Below, in pieces: positions 43,389 through 52,450 of a stretch of 64,000 nt of DNA. The position numbers and the translations under genes were made by a program. Numbering within the stretch: the stretch's first letter is position 1; every line of letters starts with the position of its first letter. The stretch is from CAZVGZ01 sp964627605 (GTDB taxonomy: Bacteria > Latescibacterota > MWCZ01 > CAZVGZ01). The stretch spans positions 62,001-126,000 of the forward strand of contig CAZVGZ010000001.1 in NCBI GenBank assembly GCA_964627605.1, written 5' to 3'. Under the pieces are notes generated by a model. The model saw only the letters and a list, made by a program, of their open reading frames with translations, searched no databases and was not told the origin of the DNA.

Positions 43389-44480
43389 ATGCGCAAACGC
43401 ACCTTGTTTTGGCCCATCCCAGCGCTTTCGGTCGTCTGGTTGATCACAGCAATGGCAGGCGACGAAACCCCAAAAACAGCCGTGAGGCGACCGGCCCACC
43501 ATACGGATGGTGGGTTCAGAATCCCCTGGGACGCATCCACTGACAAAAGCTTCTCCCAACTGATGCGCTGGCGATGGGACGTATGGACAAAAGGCAGACC
43601 CGACACCCCACCCGCAGCAAGCTTCCCCCTCGCCAAGATCAACCACGCCCTCATCGACACAAACCCTACGCAGTTTACAGCGACGTGGATCGGTCACGCC
43701 ACGCTTTTGGTGCAGATGGACGGCCTAAACATCCTTACCGATCCGATCTTTTCGGACAGAGCGTCGCCTATATCGTGGTTTGGGCCCAAACGGGTATCCG
43801 ATCTGCCGGTCGATTTAGACAGCCTTCCACCGATTGATGTGGTGATAATCTCTCACGACCACTACGATCATCTTGACGCGCCGACTATCGACCGTCTAGG
43901 TGACAGACCCCACTATCTGGTTCCGCTGGGCTTCAAAGAGTGGCTAGCTGATCGCGGGATCATCAGGAAAGTGACCGAACTCGACTGGTGGGAAGGCGTG
44001 GAGATTAGAGGCGTGCGGTTCGTCGCGACGCCGTCGCAGCACTGGTGCGCGCGTTCCCACATTGACCGCAACGAGCGGCTGTGAGCGTCGTGGGCGGCCA
44101 TCGGCCCAACAGCAAAGCTCTTTTTCGGCGGTGATACTGGCTACTTTGGTGGGTTTGAAGAGATTGGCCGTAGGTTCGGTCCGTTTGATCTAGTGGCGCT
44201 GCCGATCGGTGACTACGAGCCGCGCTGGTTCATGAAAAACTCCCACATGAACCCCAATGAGGCGGTTAGGGCGTTCCAAACCCTGGGGGGCAGAACGCTA
44301 GTCGGTATACATTGGGGAACGTTTCGTCTCACCGATGAGGATATGCTTGAACCGCCGGTTCGCACTCGTGCCGCGTGGGATTCGGTCGGCCTGCCTCCTG
44401 AGCGGCTGTGGGTTCTGAAGCATGGTGAGTCGAGGGTAGTGCCCACGACGGGTGAAAGTCCAGACGTGACTCTGCAATGA
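43389..44480 (+). pseudogene. metallo-beta-lactamase-fold hydrolase (NAPE-PLD/UlaG-like) with in-frame TGA at 44082
   Basis: ATG 43389 opens a frame with a signal-like N-terminus and 'TWIGHATLLVQMDGLNILTDP', 'ISHDHYDHLD' (HxHxDH metal motif) and 'ATPSQHWCARSHIDRNERL'. TGA at 44082-44084 stops it, but the same frame goes on without shift: 'ASWAAIGPTAKLFFGGDTGY', 'ALPIGDYEPRWFMKNSHMNP', to a stop at 44478. In relatives the sequence here is 'LWASW', so the TGA replaces tryptophan. The whole frame has 364 codons, normal for the family. It is a nonsense mutation or a sequence error. The truncated product would lack the later metal aspartate in 'GGDTGY'. An N-acyl-phospholipid or lactone substrate is typical, but unproved. 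Confidence 0.8.
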
Positions 44481-44524
44481 CGACTCGTGGTGGACTGCAC
44501 TTAGCACAGGTAGTTGCTGCGTCT

Positions 44525-46753
44525 TCACCTCCCGCTGGGCTCGGGTTCCCCGACTGACCTCTGAGGTTGGAGGCCTAGCTGGGAGTACATCTCTTTCACT
44601 TCGGTCACAGGCAGTTGGCAGGCGTAGTTGCGGCAGACATAGGCGGTTGGCAATCCGCCTAACATGGGGCGGCCTGCGGTCATCGGCGAAATCGCTTCGA
44701 CTTTGGGGTCGCCTGCCAGAGCAACAACCTTGTGCGGTACGAACGGTTCGCCCAGACCCTCCACTAGCTCGGCGAACCCTTCACTATTCGGTTCGCCAGC
44801 GAGCACAATCTCAAACAGCCCCGCCAGCATGAGTTCCAGATTACTTAACATCTGCGCGTGCCCCGGTGGATAGGAGGCGATCTGATCGGCGAATGCCGCG
44901 AACACCGAATCTGCCCGCTCACGCCACATGGTGTCACCGGTGATCTCCCCCAACTTAAGCAGGACTTCGCTTGCCGCAGCGTTGCCTGAGGGCATCACTC
45001 CGTCATAGATCTCTTTGGGCCTAATCGGTACATCGGCCTGGTCGGTAAAGAAATACCCGCCATTCTCCTGGTCCCAGAATCTTTTTCCCATCTGCGACGC
45101 CAGCTCAGTCGCCCACAGAAGCCAGTTCGCATCGAAAGTGATCTCATAGAGATCGATCGCAGCCGAGGCCATGAGGGCATAGTCGTCCAGAAATCCGGGA
45201 CCAGAGAGCCCATCGTCCATCCAACGCCTGTAGAGCGCCTTGTCCTTCCACATTCGCCCTTTGACGAATCTGCCAGCGTTGGTCGCCGCTTCCCGATACC
45301 TCTCGTCGTGGAGCACCGAATAACCTTTGGCGAACGCCGAGATCATGAGAGCGTTCCAGGACGCGAGCCTCTTTTCATCGCGCAGGGGCGGTTCGCGCAG
45401 CCTGCGGGCCGCCAGAAGAGCAGCACGGCCCCGATTGAGTGTTTCCCCAACGTCGTCAACCGTGCGATCCATACTCTGGGCGAACTGCTCCTCAGTCATC
45501 GCGACATACAGGACGCTGCTGCCGCCCTCAAAGCTGCCGATATCGTCAACGTGATAGTACAGGCAAAGAAGCTCACCATCATCGTCGCCGAGGATTTTCT
45601 TTATCTCTTCGGGGCGCCAAACGAAAAATGTGCCCTCCTCCCCCTCGCTGTCAGCGTCGGTCGCTGTGTAAAAGCCGCCGCCAGGGCCTGTCATTCCGGC
45701 CAGGACATATTCGAGAGTTTTTGTCGCGATCTGGGAGTAGAACTGGTCGCCGGTTACCTGGAAAGTCTCCAGATACAGCTCTGAAAGCTGAGCATTGTCA
45801 TAGAGCATTTTTTCAAAGTGCGGCACCCTCCAGTATCTATCTATGGAATACCGGTGAAACCCGCCTTCCAGATGGTCGTGGAGGCCGCCTTGCGCCATCA
45901 ACGTCAGCGTCTTTTCCACCATTTCAAGCGCTTTGGGTTCCTTCGTGCGGTACCAGTGCCGAAGCAGGAACGCCATGGTCGGTGGAGACGGGAATTTGGG
46001 AGCATTGCCAAACCCTCCCCACCTCTCGTCAAATTGATTCTGAAGGGTTCGGAACGCTGTATCGACCGTCGAACTGTCGAGTACTGTTTCGCCAGATGCA
46101 ACGCTGATAGCGTGTTTGGAGGTGGCGTCCATCAACTGCTTGGCGACGCTCAAAATGTTCGATCTGTCGGTCCGCCATGCCCGTTCAATCCCGGTGAGAA
46201 CGTCCATCAGGCCAGGCAGCCCGCCTCGCGCAGTTGGCGGAAAATATGTACCGCCAAAAAACGGCTCCTTGTCCGGTGTGATAACAACGGTAAGCGGCCA
46301 GCCGCCACGCCCTCCCATGATCTGGACGGCTGTCATGTATACGTTGTCAATGTCGGGTCTCTCTTCCCTGTCCACTTTGACCGATATAAAATGCTCATTG
46401 AGGAACCTGGCGACCTCCTCATTCTCGAACGACTCCTCCTCCATCACATGACACCAGTGGCATGTCGAATATCCTATGGACAGAAAAATCGGGCGATCCA
46501 ATGCTTTCGCTTCCGCAAAAGCTTCTTCGCCCCAGGGATACCAGTTGACCGGGTTGCCTGCGTGCTGCTGGAGATAGGGGCTGGCCTCGCCGCCTAGGTG
46601 GTTGCGAGATACCGCGCCATCTGCGGAGTTGGTCGTTCCCGCCAGAGTGGTAGCCATCAACGGCCAGTACTCTGACCCATAGACAGCGAGAAATGCCGCC
46701 AGAGCCGCAGCGATTACCAACGCAACGATTGTCAACTGCGACGAAAAGGACAT
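44525..46753 (-). CDS. DUF255/YyaL-type thioredoxin-domain protein
   Basis: A 742-residue protein of the spermatogenesis-associated-protein-20/YyaL family. Residues 1-24 are a membrane helix or signal. About 50-200 is the thioredoxin-like domain with 'NPVNWYPWGEEAF', the CxxC pair Cys98 and Cys101 ('STCHWCHVMEEESF') and 'GGRGGWPLTVVITPD'. The remainder is an (alpha/alpha) barrel-like region ('LHDHLEGGFHRYSID', 'NALMISAFAKGYSV'). The family's function is not established; a redox or sugar-modifying role has been suggested. Full length and common in environmental bacteria. It stands alone. Confidence 0.9.
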   Translation of the reverse strand: MSFSSQLTIVALVIAAALAAFLAVYGSEYWPLMATTLAGTTNSADGAVSRNHLGGEASPYLQQHAGNPVNWYPWGEEAFAEAKALDRPIFLSIGYSTCHWCHVMEEESFENEEVARFLNEHFISVKVDREERPDIDNVYMTAVQIMGGRGGWPLTVVITPDKEPFFGGTYFPPTARGGLPGLMDVLTGIERAWRTDRSNILSVAKQLMDATSKHAISVASGETVLDSSTVDTAFRTLQNQFDERWGGFGNAPKFPSPPTMAFLLRHWYRTKEPKALEMVEKTLTLMAQGGLHDHLEGGFHRYSIDRYWRVPHFEKMLYDNAQLSELYLETFQVTGDQFYSQIATKTLEYVLAGMTGPGGGFYTATDADSEGEEGTFFVWRPEEIKKILGDDDGELLCLYYHVDDIGSFEGGSSVLYVAMTEEQFAQSMDRTVDDVGETLNRGRAALLAARRLREPPLRDEKRLASWNALMISAFAKGYSVLHDERYREAATNAGRFVKGRMWKDKALYRRWMDDGLSGPGFLDDYALMASAAIDLYEITFDANWLLWATELASQMGKRFWDQENGGYFFTDQADVPIRPKEIYDGVMPSGNAAASEVLLKLGEITGDTMWRERADSVFAAFADQIASYPPGHAQMLSNLELMLAGLFEIVLAGEPNSEGFAELVEGLGEPFVPHKVVALAGDPKVEAISPMTAGRPMLGGLPTAYVCRNYACQLPVTEVKEMYSQLGLQPQRSVGEPEPSGR

Positions 46754-46928
46754 GTTTCGGGCCTTGGAAAACCGGGAGAAAGGTAATCACGCCTACGTTT
46801 GGTACCAACGTCAAGTCGGTACACAGGGTTCCAACTGGCTCCGAGTGAAACAGAGGATGGGCTCTAGGGTCATGCGCCAACACCAGACGCCTGATGCGTC
46901 TCGCCGGTCAACCTTTTCCAAAGAGTGC

Positions 46929-47330
46929 CTAGGGAATGATTGTTGTTGCGACACCGAAGGGCACCCGCTTTAATTCGCTGCCCTGGCACACCCAAACTAC
47001 CGCGTATGTTCCGTAGCTCTCAAATGACATCGAGTGGACGTCGATCGTCAGTGCGATGGCACTATCCATCCTACCCGCTGGTGGATCGGCGACATTTATG
47101 ACCCCTGCGAACGGTGAAGCAATTTTGCCACCGTGGTCATCGATGACCTGGAGCGAGATATCTTTGGATCCGGTCTCGACACTGGAGAATCGCAGTCGCA
47201 TGACAGCAAAAAAACGGGCGGTGGTGTAGGGAAGCTCAGGCGAATAGATCGTGTCAAAACCGATCCCCAACGCCTGGAGTTTTCCCGAACTGTCAGCGTG
47301 GTCACACAAAAACGCAAAGTCGATTTCCAT
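46929..47330 (-). CDS. small conserved protein resembling DUF6941
   Basis: 133 residues from ATG 47330, preceded by GGAG. It begins 'MEIDFAFLCDHADSSGKLQALG' in pattern (a 'FAFLCD.A...GKL.ALGIGFDTI' block), then 'FFAVMRLRFSSVETG', and a beta-rich region ending 'YAVVWVCQGSELKRVPF'. I recall this arrangement from DUF6941-type proteins, but could not check it. All-beta, no signal peptide. It follows the UroD-family gene by 43 bases on the same strand. Function unknown. Confidence 0.6.
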   Translation of the reverse strand: MEIDFAFLCDHADSSGKLQALGIGFDTIYSPELPYTTARFFAVMRLRFSSVETGSKDISLQVIDDHGGKIASPFAGVINVADPPAGRMDSAIALTIDVHSMSFESYGTYAVVWVCQGSELKRVPFGVATTIIP

Positions 47331-47373
47331 ATTAACTCTCCAGAGGGACCTTCGCCCCGTATTCGATTCCGGC

Positions 47374-48486
47374 TCAATAGTGCCCGTACTCAAGTGCCGT
47401 GTCGATCATCGCCATGTAGTTGTCCACTACCAAGGGCGAGAGTTTCGGGTTGTAGGGAGAGGCCGTGGGGCAGAGGATAAACCTTCCGCCTCCACCAGCG
47501 TCATCTATCGCGGCTTTTACCATTCCCCGTATTACGTCCGGGGTCTCTGCGAAAAGATCGCCTACCTGAATATTGCCGTGGAGGCATACTTGGCCGCCAA
47601 CCCTCTGTTTTGCTTCAGCCAGTGGTGTATCGCCTAGTGGTGGCGCTTCGATGGGATGCAGGCAGTCCGCACCAAGCTCAACCATGTCCTCCAAAATCTC
47701 CTGCATCGGACCGTGGCAGTGGACATGCACCAAGCTACCTGCGTCGTGAACCACTTTGGCGATCTTTGTCATCGGCTCAGTGACAAACTCACGGAAATCT
47801 TTTGGGCGTTGGAGTGGCGGTCCGGCGTACTCCGCGCCTAAAAACGCGAAAACGCCTTTGACGCCGCCAGATATGAGGTACTCAACAAATTCCAGAATCC
47901 GCTCCTCAAACAGCCGCACGAGGCCTATCACTGCATCTCGCCGCTCGACACTCCAGATCGCCATCGTCTCAGAGCCCAACAGCGAATGGACGTTCATCAC
48001 AGGGTCGTCCAGGGAGATAAACACCACCCCGCTCTCACCTATCTCCTCATCATACGCCGTAAAACCGCCAAGGTCCGGCTTTGGCGGGACATACGGCACC
48101 GACAGAAAGGCTTCTAAGTCGTCAGCGGTTTTGACTGGAAACTCCTGCTGAAGGCTTGGATAGTCGCTATGGCTTATCTGATCCACCAGTGTCAACTCGC
48201 CTTTGGGAGTGCTCCAGGTTGTGGTGACCAGGTCCCAATCGTCTATAGGGCTCACGCTTTGTCGGGCCTCCACTTCGTCGCTGTCGGTGAGAAACCAGCC
48301 GCTAGGCACCCCCCACCCGCAGCAGTGGTCGCCATGCTCCCTCACAGCGTCTATTAGCGGTTCCCAGCTCTCGTGACGGTCGTTAACCCACGATTCGTCA
48401 TAGGGCCGCACGCCCCAAACATGGAGCGGCACTCGGTCGGTCGGTTTTCCTTGCATGGCAAGGGTGAGCCGTTGGCGCGATGTCAT
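47374..48486 (-). CDS. UroD-family methyltransferase-like protein with intact zinc motif
   Basis: A 370-residue TIM-barrel protein. It begins 'TSRQRLTLAMQGKPTDRVPLH' in pattern, and unlike the two homologues at 21-23 kb it has the metal site of the corrinoid-methyltransferase branch: 'VHVHCHGPM' (HxC) and a later cysteine in 'RFILCPTASPYNP'. The middle reads 'VFAFLGAEYAGPPLQRPKDF', the substrate strand. It is probably a methyl transfer enzyme, working with the corrinoid protein at 24053 or another; no corrinoid gene is adjacent. The ATG at 48486 has no strong ribosome site. Confidence 0.83.
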   Translation of the reverse strand: MTSRQRLTLAMQGKPTDRVPLHVWGVRPYDESWVNDRHESWEPLIDAVREHGDHCCGWGVPSGWFLTDSDEVEARQSVSPIDDWDLVTTTWSTPKGELTLVDQISHSDYPSLQQEFPVKTADDLEAFLSVPYVPPKPDLGGFTAYDEEIGESGVVFISLDDPVMNVHSLLGSETMAIWSVERRDAVIGLVRLFEERILEFVEYLISGGVKGVFAFLGAEYAGPPLQRPKDFREFVTEPMTKIAKVVHDAGSLVHVHCHGPMQEILEDMVELGADCLHPIEAPPLGDTPLAEAKQRVGGQVCLHGNIQVGDLFAETPDVIRGMVKAAIDDAGGGGRFILCPTASPYNPKLSPLVVDNYMAMIDTALEYGHY

Positions 48487-48678
48487 CAGATTATCTCGGC
48501 TGACCTATTTTGACGTTAGTTTGACCGGAACGCTCTTCTAAAAAAAGCCACGGCAATATCGTGGGGCAAGCGCTCCGTCCACCGGCGTGGATCGCAAGAA
48601 CTGGAGGGGTGCTACACCCACACAAAGATCGTCAGTACGTATAGGCGGATCAATCATCAACCGGGTTTGGTGGAGTCG

Positions 48679-48719
48679 AAAAGAACAGGGCGAGAGGCGA
48701 ATTTTGCCACCTCGCGCCC
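48679..48719 (-). terminator. rho-independent terminator after the chimeric remnant
   Basis: Minus strand: GGGCGCGAGG / CCTCTCGCCC stem (one mismatch), 12-base loop, then TGTTCTTTT. It sits 18 bases after the remnant's stop at 48737, as expected for the original 3' end of the chemotaxis-receptor gene. Confidence 0.7.
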
Positions 48720-48736
48720 GAATGTTTTCCTGGAAA

Positions 48737-49097
48737 TCAATAAATCTTTGCTGGTGCTTCAAGCTGGAACTTAGCGATCTGACCTTCTAAGTCCTGAACC
48801 AGTTCGTTCAGCCCGTCGGCGGTCTTGACAGCTGAGTGGACAACGTCTGAGATCTGCTCCAAGCCAGCGTTGACCTCGCCTTTGTAGTACCTGTGCCCTT
48901 GAAAAGGATACGTCCTGAGTACCGGTGTGCATTGCCCGCCTGAACGGCAGTGTGGGAAGCGATTCGGGGTAGGCGTTTGTGAACCTTACCGACTCCCTGG
49001 CGAACGCGTCTAGGCGCGGTGTAAAGACAACGTCGCTGCCGTACGCCCCAAGATGATCCTGTCTAAGCGAGTCGAAAATAACGAGGACAATGTTCAT
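48737..49097 (-). pseudogene. chimeric remnant: sulfatase N-terminus joined to a chemotaxis-receptor C-terminus
   Basis: From ATG 49097 the frame reads 'NIVLVIFDSLRQDHLGAYG', 'FARESVRFTNAYPESLPTLP' and 'RRAMHTGT', the start of a sulfatase-like enzyme. At about 48925 it slips one base; the other frame carries on with 'RTYPFQGHRYYKGE', again sulfatase-like. The same frame then runs into 'GLEQISDVVHSAVKTADGLN' and 'ELVQDLEGQIAKFQLE', ending at TGA 48737; this is the C-terminal tail of a methyl-accepting chemotaxis protein. Both parent genes have thus lost most of their length and are joined, with a frameshift and a terminator still in place. It is non-functional. It lies between the UroD-family gene and enolase. 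Confidence 0.7.
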
Positions 49098-49165
49098 CGA
49101 GTACCTACAAAGAAGTTCGCCTTCGACCCCCTGCCTAATGCGCGGCTGGATCAATCCGGCGGACA

Positions 49166-50452
49166 TTAGGTCTCCATATTGAAAAACGCATCCCGACCTG
49201 GGTAGACGCCGTTGGCGCCCAACTCCTCCTCTATCCTGAGAAGTTGGTTGTATTTGGCGACCCTGTCAGTGCGGCAGGGAGCGCCGGTTTTTATCTGCCC
49301 GGCGTTTGTGGCTACAACCAGATCAGCGATGGTAGAGTCCTCGGTCTCGCCAGACCTGTGGGAGATGACCGCTGTGTAGCTCGCCCGGTTTGCCATCTCA
49401 ATGGCTTCGAGGGTTTCGGTGAGTGTGCCGATCTGATTGACCTTAATGAGGATCGAATTGGCTGAGCCCTCATCAATCGCCCGCTCCAACCTCTGGGTGT
49501 TGGTCACCAGGAAATCGTCGCCGACGAGCTGGACACGGTCTCCGACAGCGTCGGTAAACGCTCTCCAGCCGTCCCAGTCGTTCTCATCCAAACCGTCCTC
49601 TATGCTGATTATCGGATATTTCTCGACCCAGTCCGAGAAGAACTCGATCATCTTCTCGCTGGACAGGGTTCGGTTTTCTGTCGCCAGCGTGTATCTGCCG
49701 TCATCGTATATCTCGCTCGTGGCAGGATCTAGGGCGATTGAGATATCTTCGCCGGGTTGGTACCCCGCCTCTTCGATAGCCTCCAAGATCACTTCAATAG
49801 CCTCTTCGTTCGATCCCAATGACGGCGCGAAACCACCCTCGTCGCCAACCGATACGTTATAATCTTTTGACTGAAGAACTTTCCTGAGCGTGTGATATGT
49901 CTCTGTGCCCCATCTGAGCCCTTCAGAGAAACTGGGAGCGCCGATGGGCATTATCATGAACTCCTGGAGATCGGTGCTGTTGACAGCGTGGGAGCCGCCG
50001 TTGAGGATGTTCATCATAGGGACAGGGAGTGTGCGCGCCATAGGTCCGCCCAAATAGGCGTAGAGAGGCAGCCCCAGATCAGCAGCTGCGGCCTTGGCGA
50101 CTGCAAGTGAGACACCCAAAATTGCGTTGGCCCCCAACCTCCTCTTGTTGGGTGTGCCATCCAAGCTGACCATAGCTCGATCAATCTCAATCTGATTCTT
50201 TGCGTCCGCACCCCGAAGCTCCGGGGCGATCTCATCTCTGACGTTTCTTACAGCCGTCAAAACAGACTTGCCACCGTGTATGCTTTCGTCACCGTCACGC
50301 AGTTCAACCGCCTCGTGCTCACCGGTAGACGCGCCTGATGGCACAGCCGCGCGGCCCAACGCGCCAGATTCCAGCCGAACGTCAACCTCGACAGTGGGGT
50401 TGCCTCGGGAGTCGAGTATTTGGCGGGCGGTGATTTTTTCAATGGCGCTCAT
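49166..50452 (-). CDS. eno: enolase
   Basis: Converts 2-phosphoglycerate to phosphoenolpyruvate. The 428-residue protein has all hallmarks: 'RQILDSRGNPTVEVDV', 'PSGASTGEHEAVELRDGD', 'GDEGGFAPSLGSNEEAI', metal ligands in 'ISIEDGLDENDW' and 'VGDDFLVTNT', the catalytic lysine in 'ILIKVNQIGTLTET', and 'SHRSGETED'. Normal length and complete. ATG 50452 starts the family; an upstream in-frame extension to 50506 is not conserved in pattern. Confidence 0.97.
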   Translation of the reverse strand: MSAIEKITARQILDSRGNPTVEVDVRLESGALGRAAVPSGASTGEHEAVELRDGDESIHGGKSVLTAVRNVRDEIAPELRGADAKNQIEIDRAMVSLDGTPNKRRLGANAILGVSLAVAKAAAADLGLPLYAYLGGPMARTLPVPMMNILNGGSHAVNSTDLQEFMIMPIGAPSFSEGLRWGTETYHTLRKVLQSKDYNVSVGDEGGFAPSLGSNEEAIEVILEAIEEAGYQPGEDISIALDPATSEIYDDGRYTLATENRTLSSEKMIEFFSDWVEKYPIISIEDGLDENDWDGWRAFTDAVGDRVQLVGDDFLVTNTQRLERAIDEGSANSILIKVNQIGTLTETLEAIEMANRASYTAVISHRSGETEDSTIADLVVATNAGQIKTGAPCRTDRVAKYNQLLRIEEELGANGVYPGRDAFFNMET

Positions 50453-50735
50453 GGGAGGACGCTCTCTTTGTTGAGAAGATTGGACATCTGAAACGGAAAC
50501 TCGCACATAAAGTTATGACATCGCATTCTCCGACAAAAGCACCACCAACAGAACCCCACTCGTTGATAAGCCTAAGCGCACCTCCTCGCTTGTCGACGAA
50601 CGGCCTGAAACAGTCTTCTTCTTGTCTCACCTTTAAACCGGCACGATTCTTGCGATCAAAGCCCTCTGCGATTGATACCACCCAGACATCAGTCATATTG
50701 GCAGTGCAATAGAGAAATTCTGCCATGGAGGCGCA

Positions 50736-51413
50736 GTGTTCCCTCTGTTTGATCCGACCTTCGTAATGCTCTTGCCGGCGTTCGCGTTGGCGTTGTGGGC
50801 GCAGCACCGCGTAAAGTCGGCATACCGGAAGTACAGTGAGGTAGCCTCTCGCGGCGGCAACACAGGTGCACAGGCCGCTTGGGACCTACTCAGACGCCAT
50901 GGGATAGATGACGTGGCGGTGGAGTCAACTGAGGGTGAACTGTCCGACAACTACGACCCCAGGAGCAAGACACTCCATCTGTCCCAAAACATCTATAGTC
51001 AGCCGTCTATCGCGGCTCTGGCGATCGCGGCGCACGAGGTCGGCCATGCGATGCAGGACAGCAGCGGCTACACACCGTTGAGATGGCGCGCCAACCTGGT
51101 ACCAGTTGCCAATTTTGGATCGATGGGTGCATTTCCGCTTTTTATCATTGGCCTGTTCCTAAATACACCCTTTTTGATGGACATAGGTATCGGCCTCTAC
51201 ATGGCGGCGTTGGCTTTCTATCTGGTAACACTGCCTGTGGAGTTTGATGCCAGCAGACGGGCGATGGTAGCTCTCAGCAACGGTGGCAATCTAGCCAAGG
51301 ATGAGATCGTCGGTGCCAAAAAAGTCCTCAACGCCGCCGCTTTGACATACGTAGCATCGGCAGCGATGGCTGTCAGCCAACTTTTTCGGATGCTGATCCT
51401 CCGCGACGATTGA
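50736..51413 (+). CDS. membrane zinc metallopeptidase (YugP type)
   Basis: A 225-residue integral membrane protein of the neutral zinc metallopeptidase-2 family. It has a first helix at about 8-23, the active-site motif HEVGH at residues 100-104 ('IAAHEVGHAMQ'), 'LRWRANLVPVANFGS', and membrane helices at about 129-175. 'PVEFDASRRAMVAL' supplies the third metal ligand region (Glu/Asp). GTG 50736 has GGAGG four bases upstream. Full length. Physiological substrate unknown. A strong terminator follows. Confidence 0.9.
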   Translation: MFPLFDPTFVMLLPAFALALWAQHRVKSAYRKYSEVASRGGNTGAQAAWDLLRRHGIDDVAVESTEGELSDNYDPRSKTLHLSQNIYSQPSIAALAIAAHEVGHAMQDSSGYTPLRWRANLVPVANFGSMGAFPLFIIGLFLNTPFLMDIGIGLYMAALAFYLVTLPVEFDASRRAMVALSNGGNLAKDEIVGAKKVLNAAALTYVASAAMAVSQLFRMLILRDD

Positions 51414-51460
51414 CAACAACGAGCGGCGGCCCAAAAACCGCCGCCTCAACATAGATAATC

Positions 51461-51504
51461 TCCCCTGTTTGAGTCAGCACGACCCACACAGGGGGGATTT
51501 TTTT
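51461..51504 (+). terminator. rho-independent terminator after the zinc peptidase
   Basis: TCCCCTGT (51461-51468) pairs with ACAGGGG (51488-51494), followed by GGA and seven T (51498-51504). A second stem, GCGGCGG / CCGCCGC, precedes it at about 51423-51444. Confidence 0.8.
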
Positions 51505-51545
51505 GCTACCTGCCAATCTTGTGGCCGAAACAGCACACTCCGGCG

Positions 51546-52424
51546 CTAGAACTCGACGACAACCCCACCGCCTGGAAGGAAGCCGGTCTGAAGCCAGCGC
51601 TTCGCTTTGCGCTCCTCGGTCAATGTATCGACGTCCACGAAATACTGGTTCCACGTCCGCGATAGAGTCATCCGCGCGAAACCACGTCCCCCGATCAACC
51701 GCCTCCATATGACTCCCACGGCATACTGTTTCGTGCGAAAGTTCACCTCCTCATCGTGTGGGAATGTGTCGTTGTCGGCTGCCTCCATCTTGATGGCGTC
51801 TAGTCCGCCTATCCCCAAAACCTGAATGTTGTTCGAATGATCGAGATCGTAGGTGGTCTTGAATGTCAGCGTGCCATACTCAGGCGCGATGCCTAGCAGC
51901 TTCTCCAAGATTATCGGATGGACGTAGCTGCCACCGATGAGCCAGGAGCCTTTTCCACCGCCCAACGGCCCTTCGGCCGACAGGCCCGGGCCGGTGATGC
52001 CAAAACTGAACGTCCCTGTCAGTCTGTCGCGGCTGCCTTCGCGCTGTGAGATATCTACCACCCCCGACAGCCGGTCGCCGTAGCGCGCTGGAAAGCCCCC
52101 GGCATAGAATTTGGCCTCTTGAATGAAATCCGCATTTATCATTCCGATGGGACCACCTGTAGCACCCATCGTGCCGAAATGGTTCGGGTTGGCGATCTCG
52201 ATGCCGTCCAACAAAAACCTTACTTCCGTTGGCGATCCGCCTCTGACCACGATGTCATTCCTCTCATCAGACGATGCGCCCATGCCTGGCAGCAGTTGGA
52301 CCATTCGGCTCACATCCCCCCTCGCAGCAGGCGGTGTTTTTGGACGAGTTTCTAAGCGAACCACCTGCGTGGGAGCCTGGTTGACGCTCGTTACCCGGAT
52401 TCGCTTAGCTGCTGTGTCAAACAA
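51546..52424 (-). pseudogene. TonB-dependent receptor remnant, internally deleted
   Basis: 292 codons. From about residue 35 it is the plug domain of an outer-membrane TonB-dependent receptor: 'GDVSRMVQLLPGM', 'NDIVVRGGSPTEVRFLLDGI', 'NADFIQEAKFYAGGFPARYG'. Barrel strands follow to about residue 270, then it jumps to a typical receptor C-terminus ('GFLPGGGVVVEF', final Phe). Normal receptors have 700-900 residues, so several hundred barrel residues are missing in frame. The N-terminus also lacks a signal peptide (the frame starts at a TTG after a TAG). It cannot be a working receptor. Ddl lies 26 bases upstream on the same strand. Confidence 0.75.
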
Positions 52425-52450
52425 CTAGTTATCGCATGGCGGTTCCCCAA

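Noticed and set aside
32183..44480. General TGA-to-Trp recoding or selenocysteine as explanation of the internal TGAs
   Set aside because: TGA serves as a normal stop in many genes here (for example the ATGA overlaps of tonB and cmk), and TGG is used for Trp throughout. No Cys/Sec-type motif or hairpin is evident after either TGA.
50439..50696. Minus-strand ORF upstream of enolase with 'LINEWGSVGGAFVGECDVITL'
   Set aside because: No ribosome site, overlaps the enolase start, and no family is recognised. It may be leader sequence; kept out of the feature list.
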